NCBI GenBank assembly: GCA_013373635.1
Contig: JABXHN010000022.1
Coordinates: 124,001-188,000, forward strand
Length of the DNA: 64,000 bases
Source of the DNA: Flavobacteriaceae bacterium
Lineage (GTDB): Bacteria; Bacteroidota; Bacteroidia; Flavobacteriales; Flavobacteriaceae
Direction of reading: 5' to 3'
Shown: positions 46,347 to 55,732 of the stretch, in pieces
Numbering within the stretch: position 1 is the first letter of the stretch
How the letters are laid out: each line of letters begins with the position of its first letter
Translations under genes and position numbers: made by a program
Notes under the pieces: generated by a model
What the model was told of the DNA's origin: nothing
Seen by the model: only the letters and a program-made list of their open reading frames with translations
Databases searched by the model: none

Positions 46347-47503
46347 GTTTTTGCACGAGTTCCTTTCTCCATTAAGGTTGTATAAGACGGAACAAATACT
46401 AAGGCATTCGCTTTTGAAAAACTTAGTAATGTAGCCGAATTGTGTTCATCAATAATATGAGCTTGGGATTCATGAACAAGAGCTTTTAAGAAAAGCGCTC
46501 TACCAAATTTATTAGAGATACTCGAATCGATGGTGGTGTGTATACAAGATAATCCATCGCTCTTTTTTCCTAATAATTTATGGAGGATTGGAACAACGTA
46601 TACATAAAAACAATTGAGTGTCGAAGCGGGATTCCCTGGAAGTGCAAAGACCATTTTTGAGTCTTTTTTTCCAAAAAACAAGGGTTTTCCTGGTTTTTGA
46701 TTCACTTTATAAAATTCTTCTTGTACTCCTAAATTTTCTAGCGATTCACGTACAAAATCGTAGTCGCCTACCGAAATACCTCCAGATATTAATACTAAAT
46801 CGGATTTTAAGGCTTCCTCAAGGCTGTTTTGAGTATCCTCTAAAGTATCTTGAGTATAATAAATCGAACAATTTTTAATTCCTTGTTGATTTAAGGCTGA
46901 TTCTAAAACAACACTGTTGCTTTCAAATACTTTTCCTTCTTGAAAGGATTCTCCAGGTTTTAAGAGTTCATTTCCAGTAACGACGATAGCTACTGAAGGC
47001 TTGTTATGGATAAGCACCGATCGAATTCCCATACTTTGCAAAAGTCCTATCGAAGATGGATTTAGAATATGTCCTTTAGAAAACACAAGATCTCCAGCGT
47101 TCATTATACTACCAATAGGACGAATATTTTGTCCTTGCTTAGGTGCTTCTTCCAATAGAATGGTTTGATCTAAACGGTTTGCTTTTTCTTGAATTACAAC
47201 AGAATCGGCTGAGGAAGGAACCATGGCTCCCGTAAAAATGCGAACTGCTTCTCCAGGATTTAAATGAAATGTCTTTGAGGATCCTGCAGCCATTTCACCG
47301 ACCACTTTATAAGTAAGGGAATCATGAGATTTTAATGCATAGCCATCCATGGATGATTGAGCGAAGTGGGGTAGAGATATCATTGCAATGACGTCATCTG
47401 CCAAAACACTTCCACAGATACGAGAAGAAACAGCTGCAAAAACGCTTGTGTTTTTTACAGCTGTTTGATGTATGAGTTCTAGAGCTTTTTCTACTTCAAT
47501 CAT
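46328..47503 (-). CDS. moeA: Molybdopterin molybdenumtransferase MoeA
   Basis: HFAQSSMDGYAL, IFTGAMVPSSADSVV, LISGGISVGDYDFV, ALPGNPAS. Confidence 0.95.
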   Translation of the reverse strand: MIEVEKALELIHQTAVKNTSVFAAVSSRICGSVLADDVIAMISLPHFAQSSMDGYALKSHDSLTYKVVGEMAAGSSKTFHLNPGEAVRIFTGAMVPSSADSVVIQEKANRLDQTILLEEAPKQGQNIRPIGSIMNAGDLVFSKGHILNPSSIGLLQSMGIRSVLIHNKPSVAIVVTGNELLKPGESFQEGKVFESNSVVLESALNQQGIKNCSIYYTQDTLEDTQNSLEEALKSDLVLISGGISVGDYDFVRESLENLGVQEEFYKVNQKPGKPLFFGKKDSKMVFALPGNPASTLNCFYVYVVPILHKLLGKKSDGLSCIHTTIDSSISNKFGRALFLKALVHESQAHIIDEHNSATLLSFSKANALVFVPSYTTLMEKGTRAKTWLIPN

Positions 47504-47512
47504 TAAGATTTA

Positions 47513-49765
47513 TTATGAATTTAATTCATTGATAAATGGTTGATGGTAAAGACGTTTCCCACTGGCGCTATATATTGCATTGGCAAGTGCGGCCTGTACA
47601 GGTGGATAAGGAGGTTCTCCCATTCCAGTTGGAGCGATATCGCTCTTTACAAAATCAACAGAAACTTTCTTAGGTGCTTCGTGATGTCTAATGAGTCTGT
47701 ATTTATCAAAATTGTCTTGCTGAGGCATTCCATCTACAAAACTTAATCCGCCATACATAGCAGTTCCAATCCCATCTACTGTCCCACCCTCAGCAAGGTT
47801 GGTTGCTGCATCTGGGTTGACAACGATTCCGCAATCTACCGCTGCGAATACCTCGTCAATTATAGGTTTAGAACCATCCATGCGAACATCAACTACGTTA
47901 GCTACATAGGATTGATGACAATAGTAAGCAGCGACTCCTCTTTTGAGATCTTTTTTGTCTTCTGCACCCCATTTGGCGTTTTTCTTAACGAGTTCCAAAA
48001 CTCCTGCATAGCGTTTAGCATCGTAATCATTACGCTCTCCAACAGGCTTGTCTTGGGCTCTTTTTAAAAGTTCCAATCTAAATTCTAAAGGATCTTTTCC
48101 AAGTGTTTCAGCTAATTCATCAAGGAATGATTGTTCTGCCGATGCGTTAAAATTAGAGCGGGGGGCTCTGTAGGCACCGATGGTAATATTTGAAGGAATC
48201 ACCCATTTTTCAGCTAAATAATTATCGATAGCTCCAGCTGGGAATCGATTTTCATGTAAAGGGCTTTCAGGAATTCCACCTCCAATGACGTGTATCGCAG
48301 TGAGATTGTTGTTTTTATCGATTGCCGCTCTATACTTTAACGTATAAGCAGGACGATAAGTTCCATAGGTCATGTCATCTTCTCGAGTATAGACCAGTTT
48401 AATAGGAGCTTTCACATGTTGAGATATCAAAGCTGCTTCAACAACAAAGGTTCCGTAGAGACGTCTTCCAAATCCACCCCCCATTCGACTCAAGTGAACT
48501 TCAATTTTTTCTCTCGGCATTTTTAATCGAGTAGCCACAGAACCTTCAGCAGCTTCAGGAGTTTGAACAGGACCCGATAGGATCGCGCGATCCTCAGTGA
48601 CATCCGCAAAGAAGTTCATAGGCTCCATCGTATTATGTGCTCTAAAAGGGGCAGTATAGGTTCGTTCTAATACTTTTGCAGCTTCTTTAAATGCCTTTTC
48701 TGGATTACCATCCTTACGAGCTGTTTGAAGTGGTAGTCCAGAATAATCATTTAATTTTTTATTGTGATCAACTGAACTCTCTAATCCAGTAGGAATGGAC
48801 ACATCAGTTGCATTGCCACCCCAACCTGCTTGCTTAATGGTGGTTTTTGGCATATTTTGCCACACTACTTTAAGTACTTTTTTAGCTTTCATCACCTGCC
48901 AAGTAGATTCTCCTACAATCACCACCTGTTCATTAAAGGCAGTGATGTCGGACCAGCCTCTCGCATCTTCATCATTGAAGGTATTGATGGTAAATACATC
49001 TTTGATCCCAGGCATATTGATGACCGAAGAGGCATCGAAAGACTTTAAGACTTTTCCAAAAGCAGGGGGGTGTACGATCATTGCTGTGAGCATACCCTCT
49101 TCTTTAATATCTAAACCAAAGAGGGGTTTTCCAGTAACGATATTTTTCCCATCGACATTCTTTTTGGAGTGTCCGATGATTTTATAATCAGCTAGTTCTT
49201 TGAGTTCCACTTCTTCTGGTACCTCTAAGATAGATGCTTTCTCAGCAAATACACCGTAGTGATCTGATTTTCCAGAAGCTTTATGAGTAATAATTCCATT
49301 AGAAGTTGTGAGCTCCTCAATAGGAACACTCCAAGATGAAGCGGCTGCCATCAATAACATTTTACGAGCAGTGGCTCCTGCTTGTCGTAGAGGAACCCAA
49401 CTACTGCCAATTGATCTAGAACCACCCGCAATTTGCCAGTTACCAAATAGACCCACATTAAGTGGAGCCTGTTCTACAAGAACATTTTTCCAATCGATAT
49501 CCAATTCTTCGGCCACGAGCATCGGCATCGAAGTCTTTACGTTTTGACCGATTTCAGGGTTGGGTGACATAATAGTTGCTAGGCCGTTTTCTCCAATCTT
49601 TAAATAGCCATTTAATTCATACCAATTATTTGGTAACGCCATCAGTTCTCTTTCAGTTGAATTACAAGATGCAAGCCAATTGAAACTCAAAATGATTCCA
49701 CCAGAACCGAGGGAAACATTTCTTATAAATTCTCTTCTTGAGGTTTTTGTTTTAAATGTAGACAT
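47513..49765 (-). CDS. Xanthine dehydrogenase-family molybdopterin-binding subunit (isoquinoline 1-oxidoreductase beta-like)
   Basis: SRREFIRNVSLGSGG Tat motif, LASC lipobox; RMGGGFGRR, IGAYRAPRSNFNA, GMGEPPYPPVQAALANAI. Confidence 0.94.
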   Translation of the reverse strand: MSTFKTKTSRREFIRNVSLGSGGIILSFNWLASCNSTERELMALPNNWYELNGYLKIGENGLATIMSPNPEIGQNVKTSMPMLVAEELDIDWKNVLVEQAPLNVGLFGNWQIAGGSRSIGSSWVPLRQAGATARKMLLMAAASSWSVPIEELTTSNGIITHKASGKSDHYGVFAEKASILEVPEEVELKELADYKIIGHSKKNVDGKNIVTGKPLFGLDIKEEGMLTAMIVHPPAFGKVLKSFDASSVINMPGIKDVFTINTFNDEDARGWSDITAFNEQVVIVGESTWQVMKAKKVLKVVWQNMPKTTIKQAGWGGNATDVSIPTGLESSVDHNKKLNDYSGLPLQTARKDGNPEKAFKEAAKVLERTYTAPFRAHNTMEPMNFFADVTEDRAILSGPVQTPEAAEGSVATRLKMPREKIEVHLSRMGGGFGRRLYGTFVVEAALISQHVKAPIKLVYTREDDMTYGTYRPAYTLKYRAAIDKNNNLTAIHVIGGGIPESPLHENRFPAGAIDNYLAEKWVIPSNITIGAYRAPRSNFNASAEQSFLDELAETLGKDPLEFRLELLKRAQDKPVGERNDYDAKRYAGVLELVKKNAKWGAEDKKDLKRGVAAYYCHQSYVANVVDVRMDGSKPIIDEVFAAVDCGIVVNPDAATNLAEGGTVDGIGTAMYGGLSFVDGMPQQDNFDKYRLIRHHEAPKKVSVDFVKSDIAPTGMGEPPYPPVQAALANAIYSASGKRLYHQPFINELNS

Positions 49766-49776
49766 GATCTTAATAA

Positions 49777-50232
49777 TTAACTGTTAGACGCTCTTTTGAT
49801 GGCTTTCTTTATTCGAGTGTATGTACCACAACGACATAAATTTCCACTCATTCCCATTTCGATTTCTTCATCAGTAGGATGAGGGTTGTTTTTAAGAAGA
49901 GAAACTGCAGTCATGATCTGTCCAGTTTGACAATAACCACATTGAGGTACATCTTCTTCCAGCCAAGCTTGTTGTACAGGATGTTCTCCATTTTCTGAGA
50001 GTCCTTCTATAGTAGTAATTTCACTGTTTCCAACCATAGATACTTGAAGTTGACAAGCTCTGGTTGCCGTCCCATCTAAATGAATAGTACAAGCACCACA
50101 TTGAGCGATACCACAACCGTATTTGGTTCCAACGAGATTTAAATGATCTCTGAGTACCCATAAAATGGGAGTATCTGGTTCTACATCGACTTGATGCGAT
50201 GCTCCGTTAACCTTAAGTGTAAATTGAGCCAT
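49777..50232 (-). CDS. (2Fe-2S)-binding subunit (isoquinoline 1-oxidoreductase alpha-like)
   Basis: [42 protein letters not shown]. Confidence 0.95.
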   Translation of the reverse strand: MAQFTLKVNGASHQVDVEPDTPILWVLRDHLNLVGTKYGCGIAQCGACTIHLDGTATRACQLQVSMVGNSEITTIEGLSENGEHPVQQAWLEEDVPQCGYCQTGQIMTAVSLLKNNPHPTDEEIEMGMSGNLCRCGTYTRIKKAIKRASNS

Positions 50233-50342
50233 AGAGTTTAAGAATTAGTTTGTATAGTTTGTCGATAAAGACAAGGACACAAAAGATAAGAATTATTTCA
50301 GTTTGATGTCAGAAAACACCAAAGGTTTAAAGAATGTTTAAC

Positions 50343-50376
50343 AAAAAAAGCAGTCTAAATGAAATCCAGACTGCTT
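50343..50376 (-). terminator. Minus-strand terminator lying upstream of the 2Fe-2S subunit gene
   Basis: agcagtct-aaatgaaatcc-agactgct with T7 on minus strand. Confidence 0.65.
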
Positions 50377-50392
50377 CAACAGGATTAAAATT

Positions 50393-50581
50393 AATTATAG
50401 AATGATTCGAATGAGCGAAGCTCCAAAAGAAATCGAAGTTCATTTTGTGAAAAATGACATTAATCTAACTGGATTAGGAGAACCTACTTTCCCTCCTACC
50501 TTCGCAGCTGTAGCAAACGCTTTATACAAGGCTACAGGTAAGAGATATTATAAACAGCCTTATTTGAGTTCAATATCCTAA
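50393..50581 (+). pseudogene. 3' remnant of a second xanthine dehydrogenase-family molybdopterin-binding subunit gene
   Basis: NYRMIRMSEAPKEIEVHFVKNDINLTGLGEPTFPPTFAAVANALYKATGKRYYKQPYLSSIS* aligns to the C-terminus of 47513..49765 (KYRLIRHHEAPKKVSVDFVKSDIAPTGMGEPPYPPVQAALANAIYSASGKRLYHQPFINELNS). Confidence 0.85.
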
Positions 50582-50649
50582 CTAGAAAGATACTATCCTT
50601 TTTAGCTCCTCTAAAAAGTTTGAACTTTCGTCAGAGGAGGTCACTAAAG

Positions 50650-50687
50650 CGGAGAATTTGTCAAAATTGATGGATTCTCCGTTTTTT
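50650..50687 (+). terminator. Rho-independent terminator downstream of the remnant
   Basis: cggagaat...attctccg followed by TTTTTT. Confidence 0.75.
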
Positions 50688-50796
50688 ATTTCACTTTACT
50701 TCCTATTATTGGGATTGATATTAAAATAGCATTTATCACTCCTAAATTTTAACTAGATAATAGTACTTCTCTATTCACTTGGGTTACTCCAAGCGT

Positions 50797-50820
50797 TTTT
50801 TTAGTATACCTACTAAAAAA
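50797..50820. promoter_or_regulatory. Perfect inverted repeat TTTTTTAGTA-TACC-TACTAAAAAA
   Basis: 10-bp perfect arms upstream of SQR. Confidence 0.5.
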
Positions 50821-50834
50821 TGAATCCTCACTAA

Positions 50835-50850
50835 TGTAACCTTCGTTACA
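50835..50850. promoter_or_regulatory. Crp/Fnr-like palindrome TGTAAC-CTTC-GTTACA
   Basis: Perfect 6-bp arms, N4 spacer, 57 bp before the SQR start. Confidence 0.6.
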
Positions 50851-50906
50851 CATAAAATAAGATTGGATGGTTAACTTTAGAATGTAAATCAATCAAAACA
50901 AACACC

Positions 50907-52169
50907 ATGAAATCAAACTATCAAATTTTAGTAATCGGAGGAGGAACAGGAGGAATCATGACTGCTGCTCAATTTCTAAAAAAAGACAAAAATTTATCTA
51001 TTGCAATAATTGAACCAGCGGATACCCATTGGTACCAGCCTGCTTGGACTCTAGTTGGAGCTGGAACCTTTGATATGGCTAAAACCAAACGCACTATGGC
51101 AAGTGTAATGCCAAGTGGAGTGGATTGGATTAAAGATTATGCCGTTGGATTTAACCCAAATGAAAATATTGTAAGAACAAAATCTAATGGAGATATTAGT
51201 TATGAGTACCTAGTAGTTTCTCCAGGTCTTGTTATGGCACCCGAACTCATCGAAGGTCTTCCTGAAGCACTCGATAAAGGAGTAGTGTGTAGCAATTATA
51301 CCGATCCAATTCACACTTGGAACGTACTTAAAAATTTCAAAGGAGGTAACGCTCTCTTTACACAGCCTTCTACACCTATTAAATGTGGAGGTGCTCCACA
51401 AAAAATCATGTACTTAGCGGCTCATTATTTTAAAAAACACGGATTGGCAGATAAGACGAACGTCATTTTTGCAACCCCAGGCTCTGTGATCTTTGGAGTG
51501 CCAGAAGTAAAAGCAACCCTGGAAAAAGTACTACATCGTTACAAAGTGCATTTTAAACCATTTTATGCTCCTTTTAAAATTGACGCTGAAAAACAGATTG
51601 CTTATTTTAAATACGTTGCTCCAGAAGGAGATGATTGTGTTATGAAAACCGAAACCGCCATTGGTGAAAAAATCAGTGGAGAAACAGTGATCGAGATACC
51701 ATTCGATATGCTTCATTTAGCGCCACCACAAGCAGCACCTAAGTTTGTTCGTGATTCAGAATTAGCCAATGCTGATGGTTGGTTAGATGTCAATATCAAT
51801 AGCTTACAACACAATAAGTTTGCCAATGTATTTGGGATAGGTGATGTTGCAGCACTTCCAACTGCTAAAACGGGGGCTGCAATTCGCAAGCAAGTACCTG
51901 TTGTAGTTGAAAATATCTCACGATTGATGAACGCTCAAAAAGAAATGGACGCATCTTACAAAGGTTATTCTTCATGTCCACTGGTGACAGGATATGGTAA
52001 AATGGTACTCGCAGAGTTTGATTATAACAATAAGTTTACTCCAGATCCTAAATTAAAGCAGATGCTCATTTTTAATTCTGCTAAAGAACACTGGAGATTG
52101 TGGATGTTGAAAAAGTTTATGCTTCCATATTTGTATTGGAACAAAATGCTGAAAGGCGAAAAAGTGTAA
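50907..52169 (+). CDS. FAD-dependent sulfide:quinone oxidoreductase family protein
   Basis: ILVIGGGTGGIMTAAQFL, WYQPAWTLVGAG, CGGAPQKIMYLA, GIGDVAALPTAKTGAAIRKQ. Confidence 0.92.
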   Translation: MKSNYQILVIGGGTGGIMTAAQFLKKDKNLSIAIIEPADTHWYQPAWTLVGAGTFDMAKTKRTMASVMPSGVDWIKDYAVGFNPNENIVRTKSNGDISYEYLVVSPGLVMAPELIEGLPEALDKGVVCSNYTDPIHTWNVLKNFKGGNALFTQPSTPIKCGGAPQKIMYLAAHYFKKHGLADKTNVIFATPGSVIFGVPEVKATLEKVLHRYKVHFKPFYAPFKIDAEKQIAYFKYVAPEGDDCVMKTETAIGEKISGETVIEIPFDMLHLAPPQAAPKFVRDSELANADGWLDVNINSLQHNKFANVFGIGDVAALPTAKTGAAIRKQVPVVVENISRLMNAQKEMDASYKGYSSCPLVTGYGKMVLAEFDYNNKFTPDPKLKQMLIFNSAKEHWRLWMLKKFMLPYLYWNKMLKGEKV

Positions 52170-52223
52170 TTTGTTTTGGTTGATTGGAAAAGGGTGGTGC
52201 TTTCGGGTACTGCCCTTTTTATA

Positions 52224-52239
52224 TGTGACCTGTGTTACT
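52224..52239. promoter_or_regulatory. Second Crp/Fnr-like site TGTGAC-CTGT-GTTACT
   Basis: Same architecture as 50835-50850, 50 bp before the DUF2892 start. Confidence 0.45.
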
Positions 52240-52288
52240 TAGAGAGTAACTATCAAGGATTACTTTTACTTTTTTAAAATTTAAAATT

Positions 52289-52501
52289 ATGATGAATAGA
52301 TGTATTAGAGCCATTGCAGGAAGCTTTGTGCTCATTAGTGTAGCTTTAGCAGTGTATGTGAATATCAATTGGCTGTGGTTTACTGTTTTTGTTGGTGTGA
52401 ACCTCATTCAATCATCAATCACCAAATGGTGTTTAATGGAGACTATTCTCAAAAAGTTGGGAGTAAAAGACAGCTCATCTAAGGCTGATTGTTGCAGTTA
52501 A
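52289..52501 (+). CDS. DUF2892/YgaP-type transmembrane protein
   Basis: NRCIRAIAGSFVLISVALAVYVNINWLWFTVFVGVNLIQSSITKWCLMETILKKLG. Confidence 0.92.
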   Translation: MMNRCIRAIAGSFVLISVALAVYVNINWLWFTVFVGVNLIQSSITKWCLMETILKKLGVKDSSSKADCCS

Positions 52502-52631
52502 TTTAGACTGATCAGCTTTATCAATAGTCGTATAATAAGTATTAATAACTTTTTGTTTAACTCGAGGGTAATATCTCTTATTTTTGAATGAAAATTATAG
52601 AGCATTATAAAAAGAATTAATAAATAATATT

Positions 52632-53573
52632 ATGTCAGTAGAACGAATTAAAACACTCATCATAGGATCAGGACCTGCAGGATATACTGCTGCAATTTAC
52701 GCCTCAAGAGCAGATTTGAAGCCTGTAATGTATACAGGGATGGAGCCAGGAGGACAATTGACTACCACTACAGAAGTCGATAACTTTCCAGGATACCCAG
52801 AGGGGATTGATGGGCCAACAATGATGGTTCAACTACAACAACAAGCAGAACGTTTTGGAACGGAAGTTCGCATTGGAATGATCACATCTGTAGAATTCTC
52901 TGATGAGGTTCGTGGAATTCACAAAGCAATTGTCGATAATAAAACCGAAATTGAAGCTGAAACTGTGATTATCAGTACTGGTGCAACTGCTCGTTACCTT
53001 GGATTAGAAAGTGAACAACGCCTTAGAGGAGGAGGAGTATCAGCATGTGCTGTTTGTGATGGTTTCTTTTATAGAGGACAAGATGTAGCCATTGTAGGTG
53101 CTGGAGATACCGCTGCAGAAGAAGCTTCGTATTTAGCTAATATTTGTAATAAGGTAACCATGCTAGTTCGCCGTGATGAAATGCGCGCTTCAAAAGCAAT
53201 GCAACACCGCGTTAATAGTATTGAAAATATTGAAATCAAGTACAATACTGAAGTTGATGAAGTATTAGGAGATCAAGTTGTCGAAGGGTTGAGAATGGTC
53301 AATAACCAAACTGGAGAAAAAGAAGAAATCGCTATTACTGGATTGTTTGTAGCCATCGGTCACAAGCCTAATACTGATATTTTCAAAGGTCAATTAGATA
53401 TGGATGAAACAGGGTATTTAATAACCCAAGGAAAATCTACTAAGACTAATAAACCTGGAGTATTTGCAGCTGGAGATGTTCAAGACAAGGAATACCGTCA
53501 AGCTGTTACAGCAGCTGGTACAGGTTGTATGGCAGCATTAGATGCAGAGCGTTATTTAGCTTCAAACGAATAA
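52632..53573 (+). CDS. trxB: Thioredoxin-disulfide reductase
   Basis: IIGSGPAGYTAAIYASRA, SACAVCDGFFYRGQ, GAGDTAAEEA. Confidence 0.96.
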   Translation: MSVERIKTLIIGSGPAGYTAAIYASRADLKPVMYTGMEPGGQLTTTTEVDNFPGYPEGIDGPTMMVQLQQQAERFGTEVRIGMITSVEFSDEVRGIHKAIVDNKTEIEAETVIISTGATARYLGLESEQRLRGGGVSACAVCDGFFYRGQDVAIVGAGDTAAEEASYLANICNKVTMLVRRDEMRASKAMQHRVNSIENIEIKYNTEVDEVLGDQVVEGLRMVNNQTGEKEEIAITGLFVAIGHKPNTDIFKGQLDMDETGYLITQGKSTKTNKPGVFAAGDVQDKEYRQAVTAAGTGCMAALDAERYLASNE

Positions 53574-53578
53574 AACAC

Positions 53579-54640
53579 CTAGTTGTTTTTAGAATCATAA
53601 TGGGTATTGATGAGCTCTGTAAGCTTTTCAATATCCATTTTTGTATGTCTAGCTGTGATGACAATTCTGTAGATCAGAGGATCTTTTTCTGTTGGGTAGT
53701 TAAATTTAGTCATCAGAATTTTATTCGCTTCTAATAGTTCGCAAAGCTCATTATCTCTAAAACCAAACGCAGGGTGATCTTTGTGGAAATGGAACTCCTC
53801 TGGATGTTTCAATTGTTTTAAGAACAGGCGGATGTTTTTATGGAGTTTTTTATACTGTTTTTCGTAGATCTCAGAAGATTTTACAAAGGCGTATAAATGA
53901 CCTGGACTCGCTGGTGATGCGCCTCCAAAAAAAGAAGTTTCTTTGATCTTATTGATGCGTTTTTTACTGCTGATGATAGCACCTGCTCCAATTCCAAAAC
54001 CTTTACCCAAAGAACAACAAACAATCAGCTCTTTTGGCTTGAATTCTTTTAATATCCCATAAGAACCAGTTCCATTTTCAGTGATTCCAATTCCGTGGGA
54101 GTCATCCGCTATTAGGATGCACTCTTGAAGTGGTATTTTATGAAGCCAATCATAGGTTGGATAGTTGTTCCCAAAAAAATCAATGGTGTCTAAATAGATG
54201 ATAGGGGTTTTCTTAGGTCCTTTGGCAATATAGGCGTTTACAGACTCAATAAAACTCTCGTAGTCAAGGTACTCTTTGTATTTCTGACGTTCGAGTGCTG
54301 GATGGGTGTTGGGGCTGTAAAAACTCTTATAGCGTTCTTCTTTAAACAGAGAAGCGACTAGTTGACCTGCTAAATAGCCAGATGAAACAGTTAGTGCTGC
54401 CTTAGCACCACAGACTTCAGCGAGTTTGATTTCTGCTTTTTTGTAAATATCAAGGCCAACATTCGATAGTCTCGATGCTCCAAAATGAACTCCGTACTTG
54501 AGAACTCCTTTGAGCATCTTTTTCTTAAACCTAAAGTGATGGTAAAGTCCGAGATAATTGGTTCCTCCATAGTATGTATAGAGTTCTCCCTTGTGTTTTA
54601 TTTTAGTACTAATACTTCGCTTGAGTTGTTTCATAATCAA
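53579..54640 (-). CDS. Pyridoxal phosphate-dependent aminotransferase (AONS/KBL-like alpha-oxoamine synthase family)
   Basis: ADDSHGIGITENGTGSYGIL, CSLGKGFGIGAGAI (PLP Lys). Confidence 0.88.
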   Translation of the reverse strand: MIMKQLKRSISTKIKHKGELYTYYGGTNYLGLYHHFRFKKKMLKGVLKYGVHFGASRLSNVGLDIYKKAEIKLAEVCGAKAALTVSSGYLAGQLVASLFKEERYKSFYSPNTHPALERQKYKEYLDYESFIESVNAYIAKGPKKTPIIYLDTIDFFGNNYPTYDWLHKIPLQECILIADDSHGIGITENGTGSYGILKEFKPKELIVCCSLGKGFGIGAGAIISSKKRINKIKETSFFGGASPASPGHLYAFVKSSEIYEKQYKKLHKNIRLFLKQLKHPEEFHFHKDHPAFGFRDNELCELLEANKILMTKFNYPTEKDPLIYRIVITARHTKMDIEKLTELINTHYDSKNN

Positions 54641-54643
54641 AAC

Positions 54644-55654
54644 TTATAAAAGCGCTACTCCTGATCCTCCTAATTTAGGATAGTGAATCACAGCATTTGA
54701 ATCGATATAGACTCCTTTTGCAATGTCTTTTGCAAGAAGTAGTGCACCGTCCATATCTACATAATCTAGATAGGGTAGTAGTTGTGCAATCGCAGAGATT
54801 CCAACGGTGGATTCAGTCATACAACCGATCATTACTTTTAAACCAAGCGATTTTGCTTGACTGATCATTCTCTTGGCTGGAGTAATTCCACCACATTTAG
54901 TCAACTTGATATTAATACCATCAAAATAGGGAGCGCATTTGACAACATCAGACTCTACAATACAGCTTTCGTCGGCTATGATGGGAAGCTGTGAATGCTC
55001 TTTAAGTTGTTGCATTCCCTCCCAATTGTCTGCCTTGAGGGGTTGCTCAATAAATTGGACTCCTAAATCTTTTAATTCTTTTGAGTAATCGATACACTGC
55101 TGGGCAGTCCATGCACAGTTGGCATCTACTCTAAAGATAGCATCAGTTTCCTCTCTTAAAGATTTTACAATCTCAACATCCTTATCAGTTCCCAATTTAA
55201 TCTTATAGATGGGCCAGGGTTGTTCTTTCAACTTTGCCTTCATCTTGTCGATTGTATCGATCCCAATGGTAAAATTAGTCGTCGGTATCTGATCTAGGGT
55301 AGTTCCCCATAGTTCATACAGTGGTTTTTGATGGATTTTACCCCAGAGATCATAAGCAGCTAAGTCTAAAGCACATAGAGCAAAACTACTCAACTTGAAT
55401 TGCTCTAACCAAAGATAGAATTGCTCGGGATCTTCAAAGCTATATTCTAAAAGAGCTTCTTGAAGCTCTAAGAGCTCTGATTTCATCCCTTCTATAGTTA
55501 TCCCATAATAGGGATTTGAGGTTGCTTCTCCATAGCCATGATGGCCGTCTAGTGATAACTCAACAATTAGAGTGTCTTGAATATCGGTACTCTCCCTTGC
55601 AATAGTAAAGGTGTGTTTGAGTTCTAACTGATATTCTAAAAGTCGTAGTTCCAT
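54644..55654 (-). CDS. Dipeptide epimerase (enolase superfamily, L-Ala-D/L-Glu epimerase-like)
   Basis: YKIKLGTDKDVEIV, FRVDANCAWTAQQ, ADESCIVESDV, KLTKCGGITPAKRM. Confidence 0.9.
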   Translation of the reverse strand: MELRLLEYQLELKHTFTIARESTDIQDTLIVELSLDGHHGYGEATSNPYYGITIEGMKSELLELQEALLEYSFEDPEQFYLWLEQFKLSSFALCALDLAAYDLWGKIHQKPLYELWGTTLDQIPTTNFTIGIDTIDKMKAKLKEQPWPIYKIKLGTDKDVEIVKSLREETDAIFRVDANCAWTAQQCIDYSKELKDLGVQFIEQPLKADNWEGMQQLKEHSQLPIIADESCIVESDVVKCAPYFDGINIKLTKCGGITPAKRMISQAKSLGLKVMIGCMTESTVGISAIAQLLPYLDYVDMDGALLLAKDIAKGVYIDSNAVIHYPKLGGSGVALL

Positions 55655-55682
55655 TTCAAAAGATGAAGAATAAATATAAACA

Positions 55683-55712
55683 AAAAAAGAGTTGATTGAA
55701 TCAACTCTTTTT
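55683..55712 (-). terminator. Hairpin terminator near the dipeptide epimerase start codon, downstream of padR-pspC
   Basis: aaaaaagagttgattgaatcaactcttttt. Confidence 0.6.
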
Positions 55713-55732
55713 AATCATTTTCATCTGTTGGT

